A stretch of 27,976 nucleotides of DNA from Prevotellaceae bacterium UBA4336. GTDB lineage: Bacteria; Bacteroidota; Bacteroidia; Bacteroidales; Bacteroidaceae. A model generated the notes under the pieces. It worked only from the letters and a program-made list of their open reading frames with translations. It was not told where the DNA came from and did not search any database. The translations under genes and the position numbers were made by a program. The DNA lies in NCBI GenBank assembly GCA_002394305.1, contig DGTM01000066.1, positions 1 to 27,976 of the forward strand. The letters run 5' to 3'. Positions 14,942 through 22,934 of the stretch are shown piece after piece; positions within the stretch are counted from its first letter, which is position 1; every line of letters begins with the position of its first letter.

Positions 14942-16508
14942 ACCAGAACTGTCGCCAGTACTTGCGTGCCAGCTGGTCCCAGCGTCCGGCGGTGGCGTTG
15001 AAGAAGTCGGCGGTGTAGCCGTTGAGGAACCCCGTGCGCTCCTTCTCGTCCAAGCCCTGCCAGGTCTGTTCCACGAAGGGCATCTCGCGACGGCCCTTGT
15101 CGAGGAAATACTGCTGAGCCGCCTGCAGCGACTCGCGCGTCTGTCCCCATTTCAGGGAGGAGATGCGGTTGGCTTCGCGGTAATGCCAGAGGGCTGCATC
15201 GTCGCGCTTGCTGTGCTGACCGCAGATGCCGAGCATCATGGGCAGCTCCGTGCAGCCCGCGAAGACGGGGAAGCGCGGCGACTGTCCGGGGTTGTCGAGC
15301 GCTATCCATGCCACGCCGCCGATGTCGTCGGGCAGCCACGAGCGCAGCTGGATGACGGTGCTGTAGGCGCACCACGAGACGCTCACCGTGCGGATGTTCT
15401 GCATCGTGCTGTCGCCAAGCAGTCCGGCATAGCGGCGTATCTCGTCGGGGCGCATCCAGGGATTGCTCGCCAAGGGTTTGCCGCCCTTCAGCTTCACGTC
15501 GCCGCGACCCTTCGCCAGCGTGTCGATGCGGCTGGCAAGGCTCTGCTCCGTCCCCTCGTAGTAAGAGCCGAGCAGCTTCGAGACCGTCTCGACGGAGAGT
15601 TTCTCCTTTGGCTTCACCGACAGGGGCAGTTCCTCCATTTCATCGTTGAAACCGGCGTCGGGAGCCAGCCTGCGCATGATGAAGAGCTCGCGCACGCTGT
15701 AGTTCTTAGGCTCGTCGAAGTAGTTGCCGCCCGAGTAGGCCTTCCAGAAGGAGAACTCCTCCTTGCCGTCCCATAGCTTCAGCTTCCTGGCTACGGAGAA
15801 GACGTTGTCCGATGCCATGAAGTGGTCTTTGTCGGTGATGTCGATGCGCCCGATGCGTGAGATGTTAGCGCTGACGGCAACCTCGTCGTCCGGAATGCGC
15901 TGTGCAGCCCAGACGCCGCCCTTCTTCTTCGGTCCTTCGCCGAAGACCTCGAAGATCCAGACTTCCTTCGGGTCTGCAATGGTGAGGCATTCGCCGCTGT
16001 CGCCGTAGCCGTACTCCCGGATGAGTTCGCCCATGAGGCGGATGGCCTGGCGTGCCGTGGTGCAGCGCTGCAGGGCGATGCGTTGCAGCTCCTCTATCAT
16101 GAAGAGCCCCTCCTTGTTCCGGAGAGTGTCGCGGCCCGTGATGGTCGTCTCGCCCATTGCCAGCTGTTTCTCGTTCAGGCAGGGGTATGCCGTGTTGAGG
16201 AAGCGGAAGGTATGCTTGGCTTGCGGTATGGTGCCGCGTTCCTTCGTGCCCGTCATGTCCTTCTGGCTTTCGGTGTGCATGAGTCCTTCGCGGATGGCGG
16301 TGACGGTGTCGCGCGGGAAGTCCCGGGCGGGCTCAATGTTCATCCAGGTGCGATACCACGAGTCGCAGGTGTGGCTCGTCATGACCGAGCCGTCGGCGGA
16401 AGCTTCCCTTCCCACCATAATGCTTGTGCAGGCATCGCGTGCGGTTTGGGCCTGCATGCCCAGCCCTGCCAGAAGGAACATCAGGGCGGTTTGCGCAATG
16501 TGTCTCAT
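14931..16508 (-). CDS. Secreted dipeptidase, peptidase family C69
   Basis: The protein has 525 residues with a signal peptide (MRHIAQTALMFLLAGLGMQAQ). The next residues, TARDACTSIMVGREASADGS, show the C69 (PepD-type, N-terminal nucleophile) start with Cys27 as nucleophile. Other C69 features are SHTCDSWYR near 45, YGYGDSGECLTIADPKEVWI and EVAVSANISRIG. The enzyme should cut dipeptides in the periplasm or outside the cell. Its ATG lies 16 bases after the acid phosphatase gene, making it the third gene of the GH97 operon. A short sequence almost identical to its last codons recurs upstream of GH97. Length is normal for the family. Confidence 0.9.
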   Translation of the reverse strand: MRHIAQTALMFLLAGLGMQAQTARDACTSIMVGREASADGSVMTSHTCDSWYRTWMNIEPARDFPRDTVTAIREGLMHTESQKDMTGTKERGTIPQAKHTFRFLNTAYPCLNEKQLAMGETTITGRDTLRNKEGLFMIEELQRIALQRCTTARQAIRLMGELIREYGYGDSGECLTIADPKEVWIFEVFGEGPKKKGGVWAAQRIPDDEVAVSANISRIGRIDITDKDHFMASDNVFSVARKLKLWDGKEEFSFWKAYSGGNYFDEPKNYSVRELFIMRRLAPDAGFNDEMEELPLSVKPKEKLSVETVSKLLGSYYEGTEQSLASRIDTLAKGRGDVKLKGGKPLASNPWMRPDEIRRYAGLLGDSTMQNIRTVSVSWCAYSTVIQLRSWLPDDIGGVAWIALDNPGQSPRFPVFAGCTELPMMLGICGQHSKRDDAALWHYREANRISSLKWGQTRESLQAAQQYFLDKGRREMPFVEQTWQGLDEKERTGFLNGYTADFFNATAGRWDQLARKYWRQFWSGF

Positions 16509-16524
16509 GCCGTTTCCCTCCTTC

Positions 16525-17244
16525 CTATTTCTTCTGCTTCGTGATGCGTCGGAACTCGTTTCTTGCCTTGTCGAGCTGCTTCATGAAGTCCTCGTTGTTC
16601 ATCAGTGCGGGCAGGACGAGTGCGCCGACCATCTGTCCGGCCTTGACGTCGCTGTAGTGATGGAAGCCCACTATCCAGCGGCTCTCGCCGAAGTCCAGGC
16701 CGCGCTTGTAGAGCTCGTTCTGCCGCTGGGGGTTGATGCAGGCCAGCACCATTGCTACGGCAACGCCCGTTGCGCTGTGGCCGGAGACGTAGCTGCCGTT
16801 GTGGCGCAGGTGTTCCTCCGCTTCGGGCACGGGTGTCGGCTCGCCATAGAGAGCATAGGGGCGCGTCCGTTTGTAGAGGTTCTTCGTGCAGCGCGTGGCA
16901 TAGCTGCCTGCGTCTTCCTTCATCGTGGCGATGAGCTTGTAGATTTCCGGTGTGTTCTCCTTCGAGAGTTCCAGTCCGAAGGCCTCGGAGAAGACCTCCA
17001 GGATGTTGTCGGTGGAGGTGTTGGCGTCCTTCACGGCCTGTTTGCCGCGAGGTGTCTCGCGCAGCGTCTTGCCGTACTGGTACATGTGGAAGTCCTGTTC
17101 GAACAGCAGCGAGCCGAATGCCGGGGGTGCCGGGATGAAGGTGGTGTCTCGCGGCGCCTCCTCTTTCGTCAGGTAGTGGTTGGACTGGCCGCAAACGCTG
17201 ATTGCGACGAACAGCAGTGCTGAGATGCAAATGTTCCTTTTCAT
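16525..17244 (-). CDS. Class A non-specific acid phosphatase (PAP2 superfamily)
   Basis: The protein has 239 residues with a signal peptide (MKRNICISALLFVAISVCGQ). The three PAP2 motifs are all present: KNLYKRTRPY (K-x6-RP), GSYVSGHSATG, and ESRWIVGFHHYSDVKAG with the catalytic His and Asp. The arrangement and length match PhoN/class A bacterial acid phosphatases, periplasmic enzymes that release phosphate from many phosphomonoesters. In the second motif Val replaces the usual Pro (PSGHS/T). It lies 21 bases after GH97 and 16 before the C69 gene, so it is co-transcribed with both. Confidence 0.9.
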   Translation of the reverse strand: MKRNICISALLFVAISVCGQSNHYLTKEEAPRDTTFIPAPPAFGSLLFEQDFHMYQYGKTLRETPRGKQAVKDANTSTDNILEVFSEAFGLELSKENTPEIYKLIATMKEDAGSYATRCTKNLYKRTRPYALYGEPTPVPEAEEHLRHNGSYVSGHSATGVAVAMVLACINPQRQNELYKRGLDFGESRWIVGFHHYSDVKAGQMVGALVLPALMNNEDFMKQLDKARNEFRRITKQKK

Positions 17245-17265
17245 GGGTGTAGTAAGGTGTGTGTG

Positions 17266-19758
17266 TTATTTGATGAGTATTTTCTTTCCGTCCTTGATGT
17301 AGACGCCGTGCCGGGGGGTGCCGGACAGCTTGTAGCCGTTCAGGGCGTAGATGGCGTTCTCGTTCTCAGGGGTAGGGGAGGGGATGCCCGTGATGTCGTC
17401 GTCGGAGGGAACGGGCTGGATGGTGATGCGGTCGAAGTTCGGGGCCCAGAGGTCGTCGAAGGATTGGATGCAGACGGTGTTCGTGCTGCCTTCCTTCAGG
17501 GTGACGGGAATCATCTTCCACGACATTCCTTCGGGGTCCCACGTGCCGGTGCAGTCGCCGTTGTCGCGGAAGGTGATGGTGTCGCCCACCTGTTCGCCGT
17601 TGACCAGGAGCTTTGCCGTCCGTGTGTCGCGCGAGATGAAGTAGATGGTCAGGATGTAGTCTCCGGTGTGGTCGGCCTTGATGCGGTTCCATTGCAGCTT
17701 GCCGCCCAGGCCGAGGTCGCCCACGAAGCCGCCTCCCGAGGCATGGAGCGAGGAGTAGGTCTTGCGCTTCGTGTTGCCCGTAATCGTGTTGACGGAAGCC
17801 TCGGCCTCGTAGGTCGTGCGCTCCACGGGGACGTCCAGGTCGGCCTGCGGCGAGAGCTGCACGAGGAAGCCGCCCTCGCTGAGCTCCTTGATGCTGAGTG
17901 TCTTGCTTTTGTCCACCTGCTTCTTTTCGAACCTGAGGTCGCTGCGGCACGAGCCGTCGCGGTAGATGTAGGCCGTGTACGTCGTGCCTTCCTCCAGGAA
18001 GTCCAGCTTCACGCGGCATGTCCGTTCGCCCACGCTGATGCCCGAGAGCCACCAGTCCTGGCCCTTCCTGCGGGCAACGGTGGCGTAGGCCGTGGGGTTG
18101 CCTTCGAGCAGCCGGCTCTCGTCCCAGGCGGCAGGCAGGCGTTTCATGATGTCGCGCCCGATGAAGTGGCGGAGGTTCTCGGGGTTCTCGGCGATGTGGA
18201 CGATGCTGCTCTCGAAGAGGGTGGTCAGCGCCAGGTGGTGCCCCATGCTCTGCCAGGTGTTGATGCTGCCTCGCCAGGTGGCGAAGTCGCCCGGCGTGAA
18301 GTCCATGGCGCCCACGACGTTGCGGGTGAACATCACGTCGAGGTGATGCTGTGCGGTGTTCTTTTTGGGGTTCCAGAACTGCTGTTCGCCTCCGTAGATG
18401 CCTTCCTGCGTCATGATGTGAGGATAGGTGCGGCGCAGTCCCGAGGGGCGTGTGCAGCCGTGTACGTTGACGAGCATCTGGTACTTGGCTGCAGCTTTGT
18501 AGAGGTTCTCCATGCGTGTCATGGTTTCCTTCGAGTCGTCCTCCCAGAAGTCGACCTTGATGCCTTTGATGCCCCAGCTCTTCCATCTCTTCAGGGTTGC
18601 GTCCATGTTTGCGTTCGAGAAGTCCTGGCTGTAGATGAGTCTGGAATCGCCCCATAGCAGGCAGTCCACGCCCTTGGCGTTGGCATCCTTCACGAAGCCC
18701 GGGAACCATGAGGAGCTCCATCCGGCGTCGATCAGGTAGTAGGGCCACCCCATGTCGGCAGAGAGCAGGCAGTGTGCCCATTCGCCTTCGCGCAGGCCGC
18801 CGTAGGCTTCGCGCACTTCGCCCTTGCCGCCGTCCGAGCCGCCCCAGTACCAGGCTGCTACGCCGGGCTTGATCCAGCTGAGGTCGGTCATGGTGGTCGG
18901 GGGGCAGAGGTTCTCGGTCATGGTGGTCTCGAAGATGGTCTTGATGTCGCCGCACACGGCCATGCGCCACGGCGTGTAGGCGGGCAGCGACGACGAGATG
19001 CGGTGTGCCTTCTCCTCAGCATAGTCTTTCGTCTGTCCTGTCCAGCTGAAGGAGAACTCGCCCGCCTGCTGTTCGGCCTTCAGGAGCGAGGTGCAGAAGA
19101 TGCTGCGGTTGTCGGCTTCGGAGATAAGCATGTAGTCCTTGCCGTTGTAGACGAGTGTGGGCGTGTTGTAGCGTGCGTCGCCGGTTTCGGTCAGGGTCTG
19201 CCAGGAGGTGTAGTTTGCGTAGAGCCCTTCGTAGGGATAGTTGGGGTCGTTGCCGCCCGAGTTGCCGAGGAAGCGGCAGGCCGTGGTGCTCCGGATGCCT
19301 GCCACACGTATGCGGCTGGCCTCTTCGGTGAAGTTGGTCGTGGAGCGTCCGCCGTACTTGGGAATCACGTAGCGAAAGGCAAAGCCGTCGTCGTAGAGGC
19401 GGAACAGGACGTTCATCCTCCACGTCCCCTTCTGCAGGAGCACGGAGAGCACGTTGCAGAGGTCGCGGTACTGACTGCGTTTGCCTACCGGCAGCGTGTA
19501 GCTGTCATCGATGCTGCTGCTGTCAGTCTCCACCAGTTCCAGTCCTTCCGTGAGGTCTGTCGTGGCGAGCTTCAGGCCCAGGGGCGACTCGTCGACCAGG
19601 GTGCGGTCGTCGCGGCTGACGGTGTAGGTGAGTTTTCCTTCATTGAGAAAGACGGTTGCCTTCAGGTGTCCGTCGGGCGACGTCACCTGGAATTCGTCGG
19701 CCAACAAAGGCAGTGCTTGTGTCAGTGCTGCACAGAGAAGTAGTGTGAGGGGTCTCAT
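17266..19758 (-). CDS. GH97 glycosidase with C-terminal carbohydrate-binding and sorting domains
   Basis: The 830-residue protein has a signal peptide (MRPLTLLLCAALTQALPLLA), then a GH97 N-domain (VTSPDGHLKATVFLNEGKL), a TIM barrel (about 290-560) and a GH97 C-domain. In the barrel, IKGIKVDFWEDDSKETM supplies an Asp and TQEGIYGGEQQF a Glu, the arrangement of retaining GH97 alpha-galactosidases rather than the inverting SusB type (inference). Residues of about 640-775 resemble a CBM6/35 module (TTYEAEASVNTITGN to WAPNFDRITIQPV). The end, IYALNGYKLSG then GVYIKDGKKILIK, resembles the C-terminal sorting signals of type IX secretion substrates. It leads the three-gene operon and has a perfect promoter and a leader of about 185 bases. 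Confidence 0.92.
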   Translation of the reverse strand: MRPLTLLLCAALTQALPLLADEFQVTSPDGHLKATVFLNEGKLTYTVSRDDRTLVDESPLGLKLATTDLTEGLELVETDSSSIDDSYTLPVGKRSQYRDLCNVLSVLLQKGTWRMNVLFRLYDDGFAFRYVIPKYGGRSTTNFTEEASRIRVAGIRSTTACRFLGNSGGNDPNYPYEGLYANYTSWQTLTETGDARYNTPTLVYNGKDYMLISEADNRSIFCTSLLKAEQQAGEFSFSWTGQTKDYAEEKAHRISSSLPAYTPWRMAVCGDIKTIFETTMTENLCPPTTMTDLSWIKPGVAAWYWGGSDGGKGEVREAYGGLREGEWAHCLLSADMGWPYYLIDAGWSSSWFPGFVKDANAKGVDCLLWGDSRLIYSQDFSNANMDATLKRWKSWGIKGIKVDFWEDDSKETMTRMENLYKAAAKYQMLVNVHGCTRPSGLRRTYPHIMTQEGIYGGEQQFWNPKKNTAQHHLDVMFTRNVVGAMDFTPGDFATWRGSINTWQSMGHHLALTTLFESSIVHIAENPENLRHFIGRDIMKRLPAAWDESRLLEGNPTAYATVARRKGQDWWLSGISVGERTCRVKLDFLEEGTTYTAYIYRDGSCRSDLRFEKKQVDKSKTLSIKELSEGGFLVQLSPQADLDVPVERTTYEAEASVNTITGNTKRKTYSSLHASGGGFVGDLGLGGKLQWNRIKADHTGDYILTIYFISRDTRTAKLLVNGEQVGDTITFRDNGDCTGTWDPEGMSWKMIPVTLKEGSTNTVCIQSFDDLWAPNFDRITIQPVPSDDDITGIPSPTPENENAIYALNGYKLSGTPRHGVYIKDGKKILIK

Positions 19759-19811
19759 GGTATGGCGTTTTGAATGAGTTCAGGAATGATTGTCGGGAAG
19801 GGACGCTTCGA

Positions 19812-19845
19812 CAGAAGCCCGACCTAAACTGTCGCCGGTACTTGC
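19812..19845 (-). pseudogene. Remnant matching the 3' end of the C69 dipeptidase gene
   Basis: These 34 bases match 14932-14965, the end of the C69 gene, with four differences. In frame they read GSKYRRQFRSGFC against ARKYWRQFWSGF-stop, with both Trp codons changed to Arg and the stop changed to Cys. A GACGCTTC match also recurs in the 3' flank. The fragment lies inside the GH97 leader. It looks like the tail of a lost tandem C69 copy or a partial duplication. It is too short to be certain. Confidence 0.45.
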
Positions 19846-19949
19846 TTCCGGAGTCTGTCCGCTTGCGGTTGCTGCTGCCGGGTAAAACACCAGTGCGCTA
19901 AAAGAAGAAAAAGCTCTCATTTGCGTACATTATATATTTATATGTGTCA

Positions 19950-19980
19950 CAAAGGTACGACTAAATGGGAGAATAACAAA
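19950..19980 (-). promoter_or_regulatory. Promoter of the GH97-phosphatase-C69 operon
   Basis: The minus strand reads TTTG (19980-19977), 19 bases, TACCTTTG (19957-19950), a full consensus match. The leader to the GH97 ATG is about 185 bases. Confidence 0.8.
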
Positions 19981-20028
19981 GAGAAAGCAGGATTTTTCTG
20001 CCTTATCTGGCGGTTAAACCCTGCTTTC
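19976..20028 (-). terminator. Terminator of the fimbrial operon
   Basis: GAAAGCAGG (20028-20020 on the minus strand) pairs with CCTGCTTTC (19991-19983) and is followed by TCTTTGTT. It lies about 20 bases after the stop of the last fimbrial gene. Its T-rich tail shares bases with the -33 box of the GH97 promoter, so the two units are packed back to back. Confidence 0.6.
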
Positions 20029-20049
20029 CCGCTGCGTTGCCTGTCTGGC

Positions 20050-21930
20050 TTATGGTGTGTTCATGTCGAATGATACGTCCAGGTAGGAGTTGGGGTAGTT
20101 GTCGCGCAGCGTGTTGGGAGAGATAATGCTGTTCCCCAGTCCGTTGATGCCAGTGATGACCATTCGGTAGAAATTGTTCCGCACGATGCCGTACTCCATT
20201 GGTCCCATGGGTTCGGAAGGATTGTTGCGGTGGCGAATCCAATAGGTGTAGTATGTCTCGTAGACACCCATGTTGAACTTACACTGCTTGATCCCGTAGT
20301 TCTGGAGTTGTGCGTCGCTGTAAGTCTCCAGTTCGTCGAGGGTGAGTCCGCTGGCTACATTTACGGCCTGTATGGAGCCATAGAAGTTGTAGTTGAACAG
20401 ATATATAGCCTTCGGCCAGTATTCGGGTCGGTATTCTGCCTCCAGTACCCTGCGGTTTGTGTCGTAGAGGTAGACGAGGACGGGGCTCACTGCGGCCTTG
20501 AACACGATGCCGGGCGAATAGCCGTTCTTCTGGCTTGTCTTGAAGGTGGTGTTTTCCAGAACGTATGCAAAGCCGTGATTGTCGGCCGCTGGCATGGGAG
20601 CGAAGTTGTAGGTGTAGAACGTACCGTACCACGACTGGTAGAGGCGGCGGAAGCGGTTCACGTCGGCTGTGGTGGGCAGCTTCTGGTAGAAGAGCGGGTC
20701 CACCACATAGCAGTCGCCCTGGTCGCTGCAGTCGCCGAAGTTGTCGGGCATGATGAATTCCGTACGTTGGGTGAAGGTTGGCAGGTTGTCCTTGTGCTGG
20801 AAGAGGTAGTAGCGAGTGCTCAGGTTGACGAACTTGTAGTTGGTGATGTTGAGGTCGGCATATTTCCTCAAGTTGTGGTACAAGGGGAATGTGTTGCGCG
20901 ACACACCAATCTGCAGCTTTGCCATCACTCGCTCTATGTCTATGACAAGGGTATAGTCCCGGTTGACCCAAGGAAGCAGGTCGATGTCAAGCAATTCTGT
21001 CGCACGGCTTGTCATGACCGGTCCTCCTTCGGGAATGTTTGCCTCGATGCCCTGTCGGTAGGTGGTGCTGTCCACCATGTTGAGGAACTCATTCTCGTCC
21101 TTGAAGTCCAGCGGAGCATGGTCGTAGTTCGCTATGGCAAAGATGTCGTATTTACCAGCCTTGATCCTTTGTCTTTCTATGATGTACGTTATGTCGTAGC
21201 TCGTGTTGTCTTCGGTCCGGAACTGTTCCATGTTGGTGGTCGACACCTTGGTGAAGAACTTCTTGGTGTCGGAATGGAATAAGTAGATATCCAGCTTGCT
21301 TATGGTATATTCGTTCTTGAAGTAGTAGTCGTTCGTTGCCCTTGTGCTACCTGCTGACAGTCTTATTTGCAGTGACAGGTTGACCGCCTTCTTGTCGTTG
21401 GCCAGCAGTTGCTGCAGCAGCTCATCGAGCGTCTCGTACGGTGCTGTGGGCTGGTCGGAGAAGGCTGCCTGTATCTTCCCCTCCGTGTTGATCACGTAGG
21501 TGCGTGGGATGATGGAGGTGGCAAACTTGTAGTAGAGTCTGTCGTCGGTAGGGATATGGTAGGGCATGGAGAGCCCTGCCTTTTCCCAGTAGGCCTGCAC
21601 CTGCTCCTTCGTCTGGCTGCGCGGCACGTTGAGCACGGGGACGCGTTCGTGGTACTTGTCGTAAACCTGCTGCAACACCCGCAGCTCCCTTTGGCAGTCG
21701 GGGCAGCCTGTGTCGAAGAAGTTCAGGATGTACACCTGTCCGTCGAGTGTGGCCGACGTGACGGCCTGCCCGTCGGAGCGGGTGAGTGAGAGAGCCGGGA
21801 CGGGGTCGCCCACGTTCACCTGATTCGTCGGGTCGCTGCCCGTCTCGCGCTCCTCGCTGCAGGCTGTCAGCAACAGCGTGAACAGGACAAGGGAATAGCG
21901 GATAATGTATGTTTTCACGTATCGTTCCAA
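20050..21930 (-). CDS. Thioredoxin-like/fimbrillin fusion lipoprotein
   Basis: The 626-residue protein has a lipoprotein signal (LLLTAC, Cys24). Residues of about 38-165 are a TlpA/AhpC-type thioredoxin fold: VGDPVPALSLTRSDGQ, then NFFDTGCPDCQREL with the active-site pair Cys76/Cys79, and SIIPRTYVI with the cis-Pro. From about 180 on it resembles Mfa1/FimA-type fimbrillins: YDIFAIANYDHAP, MTSRATELLDIDL, and near the end TYWIRHRNN then MEYGIVRNNFYRMVITGING, closely matching the major fimbrillin encoded two genes upstream. The fimbrillin module is thus tied to a putative disulfide oxidoreductase. It starts five bases after the anchor gene and ends the operon. A tip or accessory pilin is likely; the redox role is unknown. 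Confidence 0.85.
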   Translation of the reverse strand: MERYVKTYIIRYSLVLFTLLLTACSEERETGSDPTNQVNVGDPVPALSLTRSDGQAVTSATLDGQVYILNFFDTGCPDCQRELRVLQQVYDKYHERVPVLNVPRSQTKEQVQAYWEKAGLSMPYHIPTDDRLYYKFATSIIPRTYVINTEGKIQAAFSDQPTAPYETLDELLQQLLANDKKAVNLSLQIRLSAGSTRATNDYYFKNEYTISKLDIYLFHSDTKKFFTKVSTTNMEQFRTEDNTSYDITYIIERQRIKAGKYDIFAIANYDHAPLDFKDENEFLNMVDSTTYRQGIEANIPEGGPVMTSRATELLDIDLLPWVNRDYTLVIDIERVMAKLQIGVSRNTFPLYHNLRKYADLNITNYKFVNLSTRYYLFQHKDNLPTFTQRTEFIMPDNFGDCSDQGDCYVVDPLFYQKLPTTADVNRFRRLYQSWYGTFYTYNFAPMPAADNHGFAYVLENTTFKTSQKNGYSPGIVFKAAVSPVLVYLYDTNRRVLEAEYRPEYWPKAIYLFNYNFYGSIQAVNVASGLTLDELETYSDAQLQNYGIKQCKFNMGVYETYYTYWIRHRNNPSEPMGPMEYGIVRNNFYRMVITGINGLGNSIISPNTLRDNYPNSYLDVSFDMNTP

Positions 21931-21935
21931 AACTA

Positions 21936-22934
21936 TTACAGTTTAACGTGTTCGTAGGCCCGTACACGCCATTGGTTCACCTTCACCTGTATGAGCTGGT
22001 CTAGGTCGCCCGAAAGCACGAAGACGATGGTGTAGAAGTCCTGTCGGTCGAGGTATTCCTGCACGGAAATCTCGCGTCCGAGGTTCGTGTAGAGGGAGCC
22101 TATTTTTCCAATATATTCCGGGAACGATATGTTGAAGACAGTCTGCCCGGTGCTTTTCTTCTCCAGTATGACGCGCGTTTCGCGGTCGCTCATCAGGCGG
22201 AGGGTCGATATGGCCGTCTTCACGCCGTTCAGCGTCCCATACTCGGCATCGTTTATGGTCACCTGTTCGCTCACGTATGGTTCGTACGTTATGTCATCGG
22301 CGGAGATCAGCTCGTTATACGCATTCATGGTGCTGTTGGCCGTGACGACTTTCATTACGAATTCATCGGGGTCGAGCACCACCTGGCCGGAGACGGAAAC
22401 GATGGAGCAGGCCAGGTGGTTGGTGTTCTTCATCATCTCCACATGGTGGAGCGCATAGTTGTCATCGTAGTGAACGGTCGACAGGTAGCCGTGATAGAGC
22501 GGAGTGAGCTCGCTCTTCTGCGTGTTTCCCGATGACGTGAGCGAGAGGCGGAAGTCTCCGATTGTCTTTGTGTCGCCGGAGACGGCGTACTGGCTGCCCG
22601 TCATGCCGCTCCACACGACAAACTGGTAGTTGCCTTCGGGAATCCCTTCCACGCGAACCTTGTAGTCGTTGGCCGCCAGTGCGTCGTGGGTGGCATAGAT
22701 GCGCTTGATGAAGTTCCCGTTGTCATCGTAGATGTAGACGTAGGCATCGTCCACGTATTTCGTTGCTGCATCGACATCCAGGATGTTGTAGGTGTAGCGC
22801 AGCTTGAGCCAAAATCCGTAGGGACATTCGTCTGCGTCGTCCTGCACCCATGTGCAGGACATAACGGCCAGAAGACAAACTAAAGGAAGCAGTTTCTTCA
22901 AAGCACGATATTTGTGAGATCTCTTACGATCCAT
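21936..22934 (-). CDS. Mfa2/FimB-type fimbrial anchor lipoprotein
   Basis: The 332-residue lipoprotein (LLAVMSC, Cys27) has the family opening DDADECPYGFWLKLRYTYN after the lipobox and two beta-sandwich domains with YVYIYDDNGNFIKRIYA and GNYQFVVWSG. The Mfa2/FimB family forms the membrane anchor of Bacteroidales fimbriae and limits fibre length. Its first codons overlap the end of the fimbrillin gene by 37 bases in another frame, so the two are translationally linked. Length fits the family. Gene order fimbrillin-anchor is the same as in mfa and fim clusters. Confidence 0.9.
   Translation of the reverse strand: MDRKRSHKYRALKKLLPLVCLLAVMSCTWVQDDADECPYGFWLKLRYTYNILDVDAATKYVDDAYVYIYDDNGNFIKRIYATHDALAANDYKVRVEGIPEGNYQFVVWSGMTGSQYAVSGDTKTIGDFRLSLTSSGNTQKSELTPLYHGYLSTVHYDDNYALHHVEMMKNTNHLACSIVSVSGQVVLDPDEFVMKVVTANSTMNAYNELISADDITYEPYVSEQVTINDAEYGTLNGVKTAISTLRLMSDRETRVILEKKSTGQTVFNISFPEYIGKIGSLYTNLGREISVQEYLDRQDFYTIVFVLSGDLDQLIQVKVNQWRVRAYEHVKL

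Noticed and set aside
16021..18657. Forward frames of 400 and 466 codons opposite C69, phosphatase and GH97
   Set aside because: Antisense shadows; low complexity Val/Arg/Ala-rich peptides without domains.
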